Assembly: GCF_036324505.1 (NCBI RefSeq)
Contig: NC_086363.1
Coordinates: forward strand, 3,455,790 to 3,519,789
Length of the DNA stretch: 64,000 nucleotides
Reading direction: 5' to 3'
DNA from: Eleginops maclovinus
Lineage: Eukaryota > Chordata > Actinopteri > Perciformes > Eleginopidae
The translations under genes and the position numbers were made by a program. Every line of letters begins with the position of its first letter. The first letter of the stretch is position 1. Under the pieces are notes generated by a model, which was not told where the DNA came from, did no database searches, and saw nothing but the letters and a program-made list of their open reading frames with translations. Shown one piece after another: positions 1-13,370 of the stretch.

Positions 1-2508
1 AGCGGATCCAGATTTGCTGCCGATATGACGTCATAACCGAAATGTGGGCTGGCTTTACACTGAACGACTGGCAACGTCCCGCCCACGTGACACGTCCCAA
101 CATATCATCCCCCGTATACAGTCGCGAGCTGAATCCCCTCCGCAGCACCTCTTGTGTGTGTATGTGTGTGTGTTCAGCAGGATGTCTGCAGGAGGGACTT
201 AGAGTTGTTGTATATATAATGCATATAATGTCTCTGTTCTAGTGGTAAACACTGAGAAGCATTTCAGAAATAATGCTGGATGTGGTTTGGAACATAATAT
301 GGGGTTTCTTCACGGCAGCTTTTGGCTGAGTTTCTCCTTTAGAAAACGTCCCTCTTCAGACAGAGAGATCAATCCATAAAAAAAACACAATAGGAGACCT
401 TTAAGTTTCCTCAAGTAGCAAAGGCAGGGCAAATGTATTCACTGATTTAATGAAACAACATTTTCACATGAGACATTTGGTAGGGACATTCAGCTTATAC
501 ATTGTGATAACTTGGGTCATCTGCTAAATCATCCATACTGCTAATGACATCTACATCAACTTTGGCATGCTTGAACAATAAACTAAGACAGCTTCAATGG
601 AAAAACTACACTTTTTAACATTATAGCATGTACAAATAATGCACAAATGTGAACCTGAACCTGATTTCTACCTGTGCACATACACACAGACACTGCCCCC
701 CCCCTCCCTCTGGCTGGTGTCAATGGTTTTCTGCCTCCGGACCGAGATAAGATCCCACTGAGATCACTGGCAGTTCAATGGTCTGAGCCTTATCTTAGTG
801 GCCCTCCATCCACCCATTTCCTCTCTTTAAAGGAGGAGTCATTGGAGATCTCCATTCTGTCTTAATGTCATCGATGTGTCTGTAAATTACTGCTAAAAGA
901 CAAAGATCACATCTTCACCCTAAAAATGAAATCTGACAGTGTTTACAGTCCGATACTGAATCTAAATTATATTTCGAGGTCAAAACGAGACTATCAATTC
1001 ACCCCTGCCCTGACCCTCTGTCCAATCACGTTTCGGCACATTCACCTTTGAACCGGTCACTTTTATGCTCCTTTGGTATAATTGAAATGCGCACCTAAGG
1101 ATTCAGGATCAATGCTGAAGATTTACTTATCAATATTCACTTCCGGTAGTTGGGGCATACTGCAGGGTGATGGATGAAGGTGAGATGCAGTCGACACATT
1201 AACAGCGGTAGTGGGAAGTCCTTTGATCATATTGATGTGAGGGGGTCAGAAACGCAAAGCAGGCAGGTCGTCACTTATAGAAAGACCAGGCTGAACGACC
1301 CGATCCACCTGATGGTAAGCATATCATTTAAACTTGTGCAATCCTGAAACATTAAGGAGGCTTTGAAGCCATCCGAATCCCCCCAGTGCAAACTACAACT
1401 ATATGCTAGTTGTGTACATACTCGAATAGAAAGCAAACAAGAAAATGAAGGTCAGAAACATATGACAAGGTCAGGATCAGCATGTCTTTCGTGTATAATC
1501 GATCATTCAAAGACTGTAAATATATATAAAGTAAGTTGATAACTCAAGTAAGGTCAATGCAACAATCTCTAATGCCAGATTTGAAAAGTTGCATCAGTAA
1601 AGAAAGTCGTACACTAGTTTTATAAGTAAGTAAACAAAAGCATCTGTGTACTTAACAGAAGGAATGACAAGGAAGAGGTCGTATCAGATAAAGATCCTTT
1701 ATTGATCCCTGAGGTGAAATTTGGATCTTCACGCTGGTGATATTTCACAATTACTCTATAGGCTCGAAATACAACATGCACAAACCGGATCCAAATCCAC
1801 CCTCTGTATTTTTGGTCCAATCGGGAACCAGCAATCCTTCGGTTCCCTACAAACTGACCTACTGGGACTGAAAATGAAATACTGTGCAGCCAAAAACGCA
1901 GGATTTAAAAAAAATAACAAAATATGATTATTTATTTATTGATCCTAAATTTAATCTATATTATGAAATGGTCTTCAAAAAACCTGATGACAAATCATTA
2001 CACTTGATTTCATACTTTTTCTGTGTGTCCCTATGCAACATTTTAAAGCTGTTTTTGTCCGGCAAGTACAGTTTCAACTCTGCTTTGCTTCCTTTTTGTA
2101 ACATCTTTAGGGATTGATTATGATTATCTGGTAAGTCAAATTCCTAGTAAACATATTCGGACGATAAAGCTGATTCAGTTCCTTTGAAACTCTATGGTAC
2201 AGATGTATTAATAAGGCCAGGTAAAAAAGGCCAACAAGGAAATTCCTGCCTCCTCTCAATCAATCATTCCTTTTTTATACCATGACGGACAAGCCACCTA
2301 TTTTTCTCATTTGTGTGAGGACTTGTGAGACAGTATTGAAATGGATTAAAGAGTACATATGCTATTTGATGAAAGGAGTGTAAGCAAACAGAAGTAAAGA
2401 GGGAGACAGTATTGATCTGAAAACTTTCTGATGGAGTGTTTCCACTCAGCATCACACTCCTAACAAACTAAATTAGTCCGCTGCTGCGCACTGTCGGGGC
2501 AGAGTGGG

Positions 2509-2511
<3 letters not shown>

Positions 2512-2605
<94 letters not shown>
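2512..2605. repeat. (GT)n microsatellite
   Basis: An uninterrupted GT dinucleotide run of about 94 bp. The HTHT/VCVC open frames across it are repeat artefacts. Confidence 0.98.
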
Positions 2606-2606
<1 letters not shown>

Positions 2607-2859
2607 TTATTATGGAGCAAACAAACACAGAGAGTGTTTAGTGGGAAAACGCTGAAGAGCATCTGTCTGGGCTCTACGACAATACACCAGATGACTAATT
2701 ATAGGCCCAAAGGGTACCGACACACACACACACACACACGTTTTATTGTCGCCAGTGGAAAAATCATTCTTGGGTTTCAACGGGGACACATTTACATGAA
2801 AACAAACAGAAGGAATTAGAAAGCAAAGCGTCGGGATTAGAAGGGGAGAGAAAGAGGTT

Positions 2860-2914
<55 letters not shown>
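2860..2914. repeat. (GT)n microsatellite
   Basis: A pure GT run of about 55 bp, roughly 250 bp from the previous GT tract. A short (CA)9 run lies between them near 2721-2739. Confidence 0.97.
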
Positions 2915-2915
<1 letters not shown>

Positions 2916-3151
2916 CAGTGGGTGAATAAATGTGTTTATTTTTAGGAAGTAGCTCAATTGTTTAAATGCGAGTGTAAATGAGAAACACCAGACAATTGTA
3001 AGTGCTGCTGGCAGTCTTGAGTGCATGCATTGAGAAGAATCCCAACACTGCTGGGATCACTCCAATGTCACCATCAAGAGTCTATTTTATAACTTAAATA
3101 CGCTTTTCCAGTATTCTTAAGAATCATTTGTATTGTACTTGAGTATTTTAA

Positions 3152-3430
3152 ATCGGACATATTATGATCATTTGTATTTAGTACCTCCTCTGGGACATGT
3201 CTCCGTGCTTTAATGTTCAAAAAGCTCTTTATTCTTCTCATACTGCCTGTGCTGCAGCACCTCTTTACACCCTCTGTCTGAAACCAGAGCCCAGTCTGCT
3301 CTGATTGGTTAGCTGGCCGGCTCTGTTGTAATTGATCAACAGCTAATATACAGTATGTCCCACACCTCAACCTATCACGTACAATGTGTTGAAGCGCTAA
3401 CCAATAGAAGCAAGAGTGTTATATATTGTC
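3152..3430 (+). mobile_element. CCAAT-rich non-autonomous DNA element, copy 1
   Basis: A member of a repeat family seen at least six times in this window, near 3.2, 19.4, 23.2, 26.1, 39.9 and 44.1 kb. The shared core reads catgctttaatgttcaaaa, then gctgcagcacctcttt, gtctgctctgattggtta and cctatcacgtacaatgtg. It has no coding capacity. Better-preserved copies have termini resembling gggccctattatgc and its reverse complement, as expected of a MITE. The left end here (catattatgatc) is degraded. Confidence 0.75.
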
Positions 3431-3528
3431 CAATAGGGCTCTGCTAAATCTATGCCAATCTAACTACATTTTATTTTGAATTTTAGATATTTTTTTTACT
3501 TTTCAGAGCAACAAAACATGTTTAAACA

Positions 3529-3531
<3 letters not shown>

Positions 3532-3573
<42 letters not shown>
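3532..3573. repeat. (TA)n microsatellite
   Basis: An alternating AT tract of about 42 bp, preceded by ctgtatat. Confidence 0.95.
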
Positions 3574-3574
<1 letters not shown>

Positions 3575-3924
3575 CTTGTTTCATGTTGACCTCTGGTTGG
3601 CCTTTCCGTTACATCTCTTGGCTGAAATCTGCCTAGCAACACACTCAAAACGGCAGAGGTTTACATGCAAAAGATTTTTTCTTTTGTTGTACATATGATA
3701 TACTTCAGGATTCTTCAACAGACACACAATTCTTAAGATCTAGCAGGTATTTTCCTCATTAACCTGCTTTGTAGTATTTAGAAAGCAGAAAGAAGCCTAA
3801 TTGTTTCATAGCCTAGAAACTCTGGCCTGGTTGTTTTATAAAAAGGCGAGATAAATATCTTCACTGCTAAGCTACAAAAGCATCTTTTCATACATAATAG
3901 ATGCAAAAAGCCAGAAGCTGTTAC

Positions 3925-4020
3925 CTTGCTCTGTCCTTCAATGACAGTGAGAGGCACGCTGGTGGAGGGCCACTTGTTCCGAGGAGGTAAAGGCTTGTCG
4001 CAGTTCCATAAAACCACAAT
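3925..4020 (-). CDS. ext1: ext1 exon (7th coding exon by vertebrate numbering), start of GT64 domain
   Basis: 96 nt, phase 0 to phase 0, acceptor gtacag and donor gtaaca. It encodes 32 residues beginning [17 protein letters not shown] and ending VIEGQSK. In vertebrate EXT1 the segment [10 protein letters not shown] follows the first strand of the GT-A-like fold of the GT64 GlcNAc-transferase domain, close to the UDP-sugar site. The next exon, which carries the acidic metal-binding motif, is not in the window. Confidence 0.9.
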
Positions 4021-7000
4021 CTGTACGGAGAAAGTGCACAGCTGTATACTCATGTATATCAATATGCATTAGTTTCTGCATGTGTTTTTCCTGATGCTTC
4101 TTTTCACCTTAAGCACAAAGCATGCTAAATATCTGTCCCACTACTTTCCAGTAATTGTAACGGCACGTTAGTTAGCATCTTAGGTACCAGTCAAGTATGT
4201 ATCTTATAATGAGGATAAACACAATGTTAGCAGTAAGGCTCAGTAAGAAAAACACAAGATATTGCAAGAAAAAGTCAGTTAATTCCGTATTTTCTAAGCA
4301 ATATTCTTTCAAATAAAGCAGTCATTTTAGTAGGAAAAAGTTCCCTTCGATATGATTGTGTGGGATTATGAATGCATGTTAACATGTTCTTGACTTTGTT
4401 TGCAAAGTGTGCTCACTCTCCCATGACAGGTGGACATTTCATGGTGTCTGCACACTCGCTTAGAGTTTCATTTCATTATCCCTCGCCAAATAATGTCGTA
4501 CAGTCAATGACGCCAGACTACTTTCAAGATAATGGGTTTTTCTTTAAATAACAGAGTGTTTTCTTCAGTGGCATCCTGTTGTATTTATGCACTCATTACA
4601 TTTTACTTGGTAGAAGTTAAAAAAGGAAGACAAACGGAGTTTAGGACAAGCAGGAAAAAAAGGTGCTAATTAAAACATGAGACAGTTACAAGTGATACCT
4701 TTGTCTCACAAAGTATTACCACCTCTTGATGTCGCTTTCACAGCTCATTTTAAATACTGCTTTTCATTATTTCCTTTAGTCGAAGCTGCATCAAATCCCA
4801 GCAGGATGTACACACACTTTTCCCTACCTGTGCACAGAAGTTGGACTTGGCTACAGCGATGATGAGCTTCACCACGGGGGAGATCTGGGCCTGCAGAGGA
4901 GTCACCGTATGGATCACAGCTGTGAAGTGCTGTGACGGGCTCTTACCTGTACACACACACAACACACGCACACACACACAGATGTAAACTAGGTTTTTAA
5001 ACACAGATCTGCACAGCTATAGCTCTCCATCAAGCCCCATACCTGGACACAGTGCTCCGTGCTGCACCCCTCATCAATCTTTCTGACAGGATATATACTC
5101 CCCATGACTGAGCACGAGTAAACACGTCTGATGCATTAGCATTGACCGTCTTATTTAGCGAATTAGGAATCTTGTGGATTTGTTCCTATAAGGAGAAATT
5201 GAATTTGAAGGAGGCTCTTGTAATTGTGTTTTTTTTGTTGCATTTTATTGGGGCAAACAAATGAACTAAAGAAGATTTGTAGCAGAACCACATTTGAAAT
5301 CACTTCCCCGATAAATGATCCCCAGTATTCGCTGCAATGGGTAAATGGAGTCGAGGAAATGTATTCCCCCTGTGGCAAGAAACGTACCAATATTATAAAG
5401 CACTGGCTCTACGATTGGATTTCATTTTCTGAATATAGTTTCTATTCCACATAAACATGAATCCAGTAATCCTGTATATTTGGAATAGTAAAACAAACTT
5501 AACCCTGCTTCGTGACGTACATGCAAATAATCAGTTCATAATATAATTACATTAATGTGTTTTGATTTTGTAAAAAGAGTTCTGTTAATGCCCGGTGTAA
5601 CAATAATGACATCAGCACACACTGATTTAATTTAGTAAAGATCACACAGCTACCGTCGCTGCAAGCTGAGTGAGTTGTAATGGTGATTATTGTTCTGATT
5701 GGAAAACAAATCATGTATATTGTGTCTATTAGAGCTATACCAACAGTTTAATTGACTGTTCTGCAGGTTTTAATGCACAGGGAACTCCCTGCTTCACACT
5801 AAAGGCATGCAGATAATACAGAGGATTGGGTTTTTAAATTCCTGCAACAGCAATCAATGGGACTTGATTGACAGAACAATTAAGTATGTAGGTTTCCTAA
5901 TCATCTTTACTCCTTGGACATATCTGAAGCTATGACAAATTATGATGATATGACAACGCAACACATCTTGGAAGTAGCAGAACATCTGAATGATATTGCC
6001 TTATACTGTTGATTGAAATGTATTAGCAAACAGTTGCCTATATTTACACATCCAGAGCAACGTAAGAGTTTTGGGGTGTTGGGGTTCCATTTTAATTTGT
6101 GTAAGTCCTTTATTAATGTTTCTTTCAACTCTGCTTTGCTCTCCTCCGACTCCTGGGAGAAATATGAGGCAAAGTTTATATTTTTTGCTAAATAAATCGC
6201 TCTTCTTGAGACGAAGATACCACATCATTTCTTTCAGGAAATACTAATACGTTACTGCTAATATAATAAGATAACATAACTGTTATTCCCTGTATGTATT
6301 ATAAAAAGAAGATGAAGTTAATGCACATCTGAGGGTAAGAAAGGCTCAGATGTCACAAAGTTGATTTAATATTCATTCGCTGTTTATATATATAACTTGT
6401 TCTAACTGAGTTAACAAAACAAAACCCAAACTACTGACCCTCAGAATATACAGCAGCCTCGGGCAGCTGACTGCAGGCACATGGCATGCCAAGTGTTTGG
6501 CGGGAACGGGAATAAGGGAATACACACATCCTCATGGTTAAGCGGAGCCAGAGTGCTCTTTAGTGTAGCTCTATCCATCTCTCTGACACCGGGCCCCAAG
6601 ACCAGCCATCTCAGGTGGGCTTAGTGGTATTTATGGAAGCACCAGGTCTGCCCTTGAGGGGGTCACCTATAAAAAGCTCAGTCGTTCTGTTTCATCTGCG
6701 TTTTCTTGAAAGAGTTGTGCCTTTTTGACATTTTATTACATTACATACGTTTATTTATCACAGGCAAATTGTTGCACTAATTAGAACAAGGTTATGATAG
6801 ACAATAAAGGACAAAATAATTGATGCTGACTCGTTTATTTACTGCATTACTGGGAAGTGTAGCACCCGGCATTTTTAAGAAGTAGGGGTCTCTACACTGT
6901 ATTGATTCTGAGTGGTTCACACCTTGTGACAAGGTGTGGGTCATAAGTCCACCCGGGAGTTCATATTACAGTAGTAAGACTTCCGTGAAGCCAAGTGTGA

Positions 7001-10000
7001 ATGTGTATTAAACTGTCTGCAAAGAGACATATGGATTGTGTCATTGTAAGTGCTTGCTAAGCGAGGGCCTGGTGAGGAGACAGCTTCCTGTGTTGCTGTT
7101 AATGTCTGCAGACTAGTTTCAGTATCTTATTGCACTTCACTCTAACCCTTTCCAACCTTAAACCAAGTAGCATGTAGTCGCCATGAAGTGCTTAAGAGAT
7201 ATTCTGTGTGAGAGCAAAAGCAATTAAGGTCACATGTGGCTAATTAATCCACCAGGCTGACTCGCATGATTGGAGGTGTGTCTAATTGCTTGTAGACTGA
7301 CATAAATGATGGCATTTTGAATGGTTGTTAATGTTACACAAATCTTGTCAAAACTGGGAGGTAGTAAGTGCACACTTTTCTGTCTTTCTGTCAAGTGTCC
7401 TCATCTTATTTCTGCTGGTGTTTTGATAGAGGTACTGTACCGGACACTAAGCTGCTGAATCTTAAAACAAGTAGCACATGGTGTCTGTAAATTATTAAAT
7501 AGATATTACATTTGAGAGCAAAAGCCAAGAGTTCGATGATCCAAATGTAAAGACTTCCTGAAACATCTTTCCTGTCATTCTGCTTGGAAAATATGAGTTT
7601 ACTGTGGATTTTAAATGCCAAATGTCAGTGGACAGGTGACCTTGATATGTCTGTTACACCAATTACCTCCAAGAAAAACCTGTAGAGCATGTCAACATGT
7701 CCCAGTAGAGGCACAACATACCAATATGAACCTGAAGATGAGCATAATGGAGCCCCTTTAAGACATGTGCATTTATTTCTGACTTTTGCTGATCAATGTA
7801 GTCCCATTCCTTTAACTGTCCGATGCTAAAGTCTTTAAGGGTCCTCTACAGCTCTAGCAACCTCTTTTTGTCTGTGTTATACAACCTAAAGTAGCTCCAC
7901 AGCACAGCACTCCACAAACTAAAGTTAAGATGTAACTTGAGCCGTCAAATCGTGATATTTGTACAGCTCCTGAGGTCACTGCAGTAAGTCAAACTTCTCA
8001 AACTACCAGGCAGCAGTTGCGACCGATTCGCCGTGAAAACTTATGGGAAGGTAGCAGAGTGAGACGGCATACACACGGCGTCGGCGACAAGTTATTCCCC
8101 GAGCAGCAGCACAGGAGATGGCAGCCGCTAAAATAGAGATTTACTGCAGAGGCATAAACCGAACTGCCCAATCTTTCCCTCCATCCCCCGATCCCTCCCT
8201 TCTTTCTTCCTTCTAACCCTTGTGTCCACAATTCCTCCGAGAAAGACAAACATCGATCTGAGTTACAGCCTCAGCTTCGCCAGTCTGCATATCTACAACC
8301 ACACCATGCAACTTTCTGTGCCTGCAGCTTGAAGTTTCTGAACTCTGCTTCAACAACTCTAATATATTTTACATGCAGTCTTGATCACTTTGCTTATTTC
8401 CATCTTAGTTTTGCACTCTTTATTACGAGGTCAGCCTCTACATTTGTCGCTTTTATGTCTGCAGACTTGTATACAAGCAGCAAACAGCAGCCTTGTCTCT
8501 GCTATGCTCTTCTTTTGTATCGAGATAAGGTTTGTTTGTGTAGCCAACAGCTTCCAGGCAGAATCAACAGTTCACTTGGAATAATTTAAGAGAAAACTGG
8601 AAGAATTTCAACTCCATTAACAGAAAAATCTAAGGAGGAACATCATCAGAAACTGACAGGTGATTGCTGGCAAGAGCAGAGGAGGAACACTGCCGTTTTT
8701 CAAATTTGGTTTTGGCTGAGGCAGAGGTTTTCAAAGTCTCGCACTGTGCAGACAGTCTTAAAAGTACATAGAACGTTTCCAAAAGTTCAGTGAGTTGAAC
8801 CCCGTTCTTCCTTTCTGCCAATTTGTGATTAGTTTGGAAAATGGGCATCAATAAAGTATGCTAAATGAGCCGCTAGCCTTTCTGTTTGCAATGTACAAAA
8901 CACAGTCATCATTGCATTTCTTTTATATAATAGAGGAAACCTGTAAGGATTCACAGGCACATGGGATGATTATACATCTTTTTTTAAATATTTTTCAACC
9001 AGATTTAGGCTTTTTCTTTTAAGGACGGCATCAAAAACAATCTGGAAAACATTGACATACGTGGTCAATGTCTCTGTGTTAAGGTTTGATTGAGTTGTGA
9101 CCAAGAGGAGTACAGATGCAAATTGAGACAATCAGGGGTTTGAAAGTACCCTAATAAAGTGGTGCAGTGATGACGTCTTTTTATAGGCTGACCCCAAAGT
9201 TAGCTTTGCAAGGGTCCGTCGACAAAAAGCCCCCATTGGATTTTGGAACATTGCATAAAAAAGTCTTTGATACTCAACTTCTTCCCCACACATGAACACC
9301 ACTTTTGGATTTTTGAAGCTAAAGCAAAGCTAACGTTAAGCTATAAGCAATCTCTCACGGTCACATGACTTCATGTAGCCATCGCTAAGCTAAAGGCGGC
9401 TAATGTTCTGCTTGAAAGAGATTTTACATGAAAATCTCATAAACTTGTTTTAACCACAGAGCTTTCTATCAGGCATCGAAGCACAAAACACTCAAAACGG
9501 TTGACTGCAACATGAGGGAGTGGTACAATGCTAACTCATTTCTGGGTGTAAAGGACTCAATCCTGCACCACTCTATCAGGGTTCACAGAGGTTATGTTTG
9601 AAACTACCAAAGACAAATTAGGCGCACGCTTACCCAGTATGGCATAGTAAAAAGGGAACTGGGCAGGGTCGGATGAGTACTGGGGGAGCGCATGGAGACC
9701 ACCAGGAAGGGAATTCCACAGCAACCTGTTCCTGGACACATGGGAGTTCACGCGGTCCTGGATGATCTGGACAGGAGAAACAGAGAAAGTACAGCAACAA
9801 GAGGAAGAGGAGAAGGAAGGAGGCATGTGAGAAAAAGGAAGAAGATTTGATATTGAAATCAAACCGATTAGGAAAATCATAAAGGTGGGAAAAGGAGACA
9901 GCACAAAGTGAAAGTGAGAAAAACACGAGGAGCGAAGAGAGGTGAAGATACGAAGTGTGAAGAGGACAAAAAAAGACTGAGATGTGATTAGTTCATTTAT

Positions 10001-13000
10001 TTAATTCACATAGAAAGGGCTTGACAAAGTGTGCAAGAAAAGCATGTCTCAAAGGAGCATTTCAATTATTAGACAAAGTAAAGGGTTTTCTTTTATGGTT
10101 TTGGACAATTCTGCTGCCTTTAAGCTAAATGAAATGGTTGTAAAGCGAAAGAATTACAGGTTTTTGTTACTAGAGGAGAAATTAATGTGAAACCGAACAG
10201 CAAATTTAATTTTAAATTGAGTTTATGGATAAAAAATGCTGGATAATAAAAAAAATCCTCATAAATTGTAATTTTCCACTGTGTTGTTTGATCCAGGAAG
10301 AAGAAAGTGTCCATATGAGCCGGAGGAAACATCATATGGCTCATTAAAGCTACATATAACACACACCTCCTCAGTGTGGCCTCTTTACACTTTCCCCACT
10401 CTGACTCCAGACATGTGATAACATTTGGAAGTAAAAGCAGTTTAGCCCCGACCGCTCGGGGAACAGCCCTGAGACACTTGCTTCACTTGGGGTAACAACT
10501 TGCTCCCAACACGAGGAGTCCATTAGCTATTTAGCTAATATCATCCATCTAACGTGTTACCAAAGGTCAGGGTTGTCAGGAGGAGTGTTTTAAATCTGCA
10601 GGGGGCTTTGAGGAAGACCACTAGTCTCTAAACACAATACAACGTCTGGTTTCAGTCCAGTTCAGATACAAAAATGTCATTTGTTTAAGCTAATAATACA
10701 GTTGTTCTGTTATTAATTGATACCTTTAAGTTATGCAAGCTTTGAAATGTATATTATGATAGCATTGAAGTATTCTGTCTCTTAGGGGGCGGTCTATCAA
10801 AGTATTAAAAGTATCATTTGAGTCCTTTTACCCGCTTCCATATACTCAAAGGAGATATGATGATATATGGGACCTTAGGAAGTTAATAACCTTGTGACCT
10901 TTTAAAAGAATTACCTGCCAACTCCTGTTTACAAAAGACTTCTTTATATTTAACGCTCTTATAAAAACCAACAGGCACAAAAATTAGCCCGTGAACCATG
11001 CATGTTCAATCATGTATTTAGGTATTAAATGAACCAATTTGTGAATGTGTAAAGCCTTTAGAGGTAACATAATGCTCATCTATGTTTAGATTTGAATGGT
11101 TATTGAATAGGTGATGTCCATTTCATCTACAAATACATCTTCAACTTGAAAAATATCAATAAATATGACAGTAAAAGTGACCCAAACAATAGAAAAACAC
11201 ATTTTTTTTGGGGCCATTCTGTTTTTTTCCACCAACCCCATAGATGTCAACAGATCTGTGGAAAATTGGCACACAAGCCAGCTTTTAACACACACTCACA
11301 CACCCCTCATGACACCGACTGCCAGCCTCCCAGTATGTGGGCCACTAGAGCTATCAACAACGCCTCATTTCACCCATTTAGCCCGGAGGCGAGCTGGTTT
11401 GGAGTTCTTAGCACATCTGGCCAGCGGTGCACGGCTGTCAGTGCGCTTCTGTCTTATTTCATACCCTGCTACCTCTGGGCAGCCAGCAGTGTCAATGAGG
11501 TGTTGTTTGTGCAGTGATTGTAGGGGAATAATACGTTGCAATTGGCCTTAATTTGATTAGTGATTCAAGGTACATGATAACATCAAGCTTCTTTATAAGC
11601 CAAACGCTTCATGCAAACAAAAAAGATGGGAAAACAAATATTAAAAAACACGTTATGCTAAATGTGTACTTTACCGTACGCAAGAAATTCAGCATTTGTT
11701 CGGCAGTGTGATGAAAAATAAACTATGGATATGTTTTTTATTCTGTTATTTCGATGTACAGTATTTGCTTTATTTTTGGCATAACGGTTTTGTTTTTCCA
11801 GTCTCTTTTTGTCATAAAAACTAACACGGCCCCGACCTTGGCGCACCTGGCTGGGGCACCTGCACCGTACGCCCGCGACCCGGGTTCGATTCCCGACCCG
11901 TGGTCCTTTCCGGATCCCACCCCGACTCTTTCTCCCACTTTCCTGTCCCTCTCCACTGTCCTATCCGATTAAAGGCATAAAGCCCCCAAAAATTAAATAC
12001 ATTTAAAAAAAAAAACTAACACATTTATTGTATTTCATTTGAAGCAGGCTCTGACTGAGTGACAGATTGAGCATGGGTGTCTTTTACTGCTTCAAATGTT
12101 TACTGTACTAAAATAATAAAATGGTCTTGAGCCTGAAGACCAGTACGTTAGAAAACTTTACTGTAGTTCAGTTTTATGACTTGTGCTACTGTATTTGAGC
12201 GTTCAACACTATCCCGTTTTTAGCAAAAGTAACATGGACTCGCTTTGAATTATGAAGATTAATTCAGACTTAGAGATAAAGTCACAATATGTACTCATTA
12301 AAAGTTGACGCACCGCCACAAAAATATTGTTATAATTTAATTGGAATTTCTTCTGATCAAGAAACTCAAGTGCATTTCTTACTGTATGATTAACCTCAAA
12401 TTAATGTGGTGAAAAACAACCTGCAATCATGAACTCTCCCATTATTTTCACTATTTCGTGCAGAATATATTCATTTTAAACTAGAGAGTTTGCTAATGAC
12501 TGACCTCCCATGTCGGTTATTATATTCCAGATCATGTCTAGGACTCTAATCCCATCTGACTGAGCCTGAAGTTGAGTAGCGATGTGACTAGGTGATGCAA
12601 AGGATGATGACAAGTGAGCATGATTGCAAAAATAATATGTGCTGCAAGAGGGATCATAGCGGTGATGCTTATGTGATGATGATGATGGTGGTGTGATGAA
12701 GAGGGTCTTAATGCTGTGTGTCTGTATTCAGAGAACAAACAGCCCCTGAGGACGTGAACTAACAGAAAATAAAATGAGAGCAGGGAGATTTTTTATAATC
12801 CAATGAGACAAGTTCATGTTCTACCCTTGAGCTTGCGGGGGCACACACAACCCCCTCCTTTAACGATTGATCAATTAACTTTGTTTGCAGAAGCTTTAAG
12901 CTCTTAGAAACCCACTTTGTGATACCTGTTGAGAACCAAACGGCAGAAAGTAATATAGGGGGCTATTGGTGGAGACCAACACATAGGAAAAATGGAAGCG

Positions 13001-13333
13001 AAAATCGGACTACAAGCTTCATAATGTTCTTCTTTGTCATAATATTTAGCATTTAGCATCTTATGGAAGATGGTGGAGACCAAAACTGAGGAAAAATTGC
13101 ATTACAATTGGACTACAAGTGCTATTATGTTGCTCTTTGTCATAATGTTTAGCATTTAGCATCTGATGGGAGATGGTGGAGACAAAAACTGAAGAAAAAC
13201 GGGAGTGAAATCAGACTGAAAATGAATAATTATGTTGGTCTTTGTCGGCTGAAAATACAACTTTGTCCATTTTTGTGTCAAAAAACGTTGTTGAAAACAG
13301 GTGGTGACAAAAAAATCACCATAGAGGTTTAGT

Positions 13334-13370
<37 letters not shown>

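Larger units (their letters stand above)
1..3924. other. Intronic sequence downstream of the last visible ext1 exon
   Basis: No coding exon is recognised here on either strand. In the ext1 reading direction (minus) this is the beginning of the intron after the exon at 3925-4020. The following exon, which should carry the GT64 DxD segment (LDEDT-like), was looked for and not seen, so it should lie beyond the left edge. The stretch holds two GT microsatellites, a TA microsatellite, a LINE-tail-like remnant near 1685-1730 (the reverse of a 'gggatcaataaagg' tail) and one copy of the CCAAT-rich repeat family at about 3152-3430. Confidence 0.6.

Noticed and set aside
2610..3026. 138-codon minus-strand frame near 2.8 kb
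   Set aside because: It spans a GT microsatellite and shows no recognisable domain, splice context or conservation cue.
11840..11900. Possible tRNA gene (perfect B-box)
   Set aside because: The upstream part lacks a matching acceptor stem and anticodon arm, and the downstream sequence continues as a SINE body and tail.
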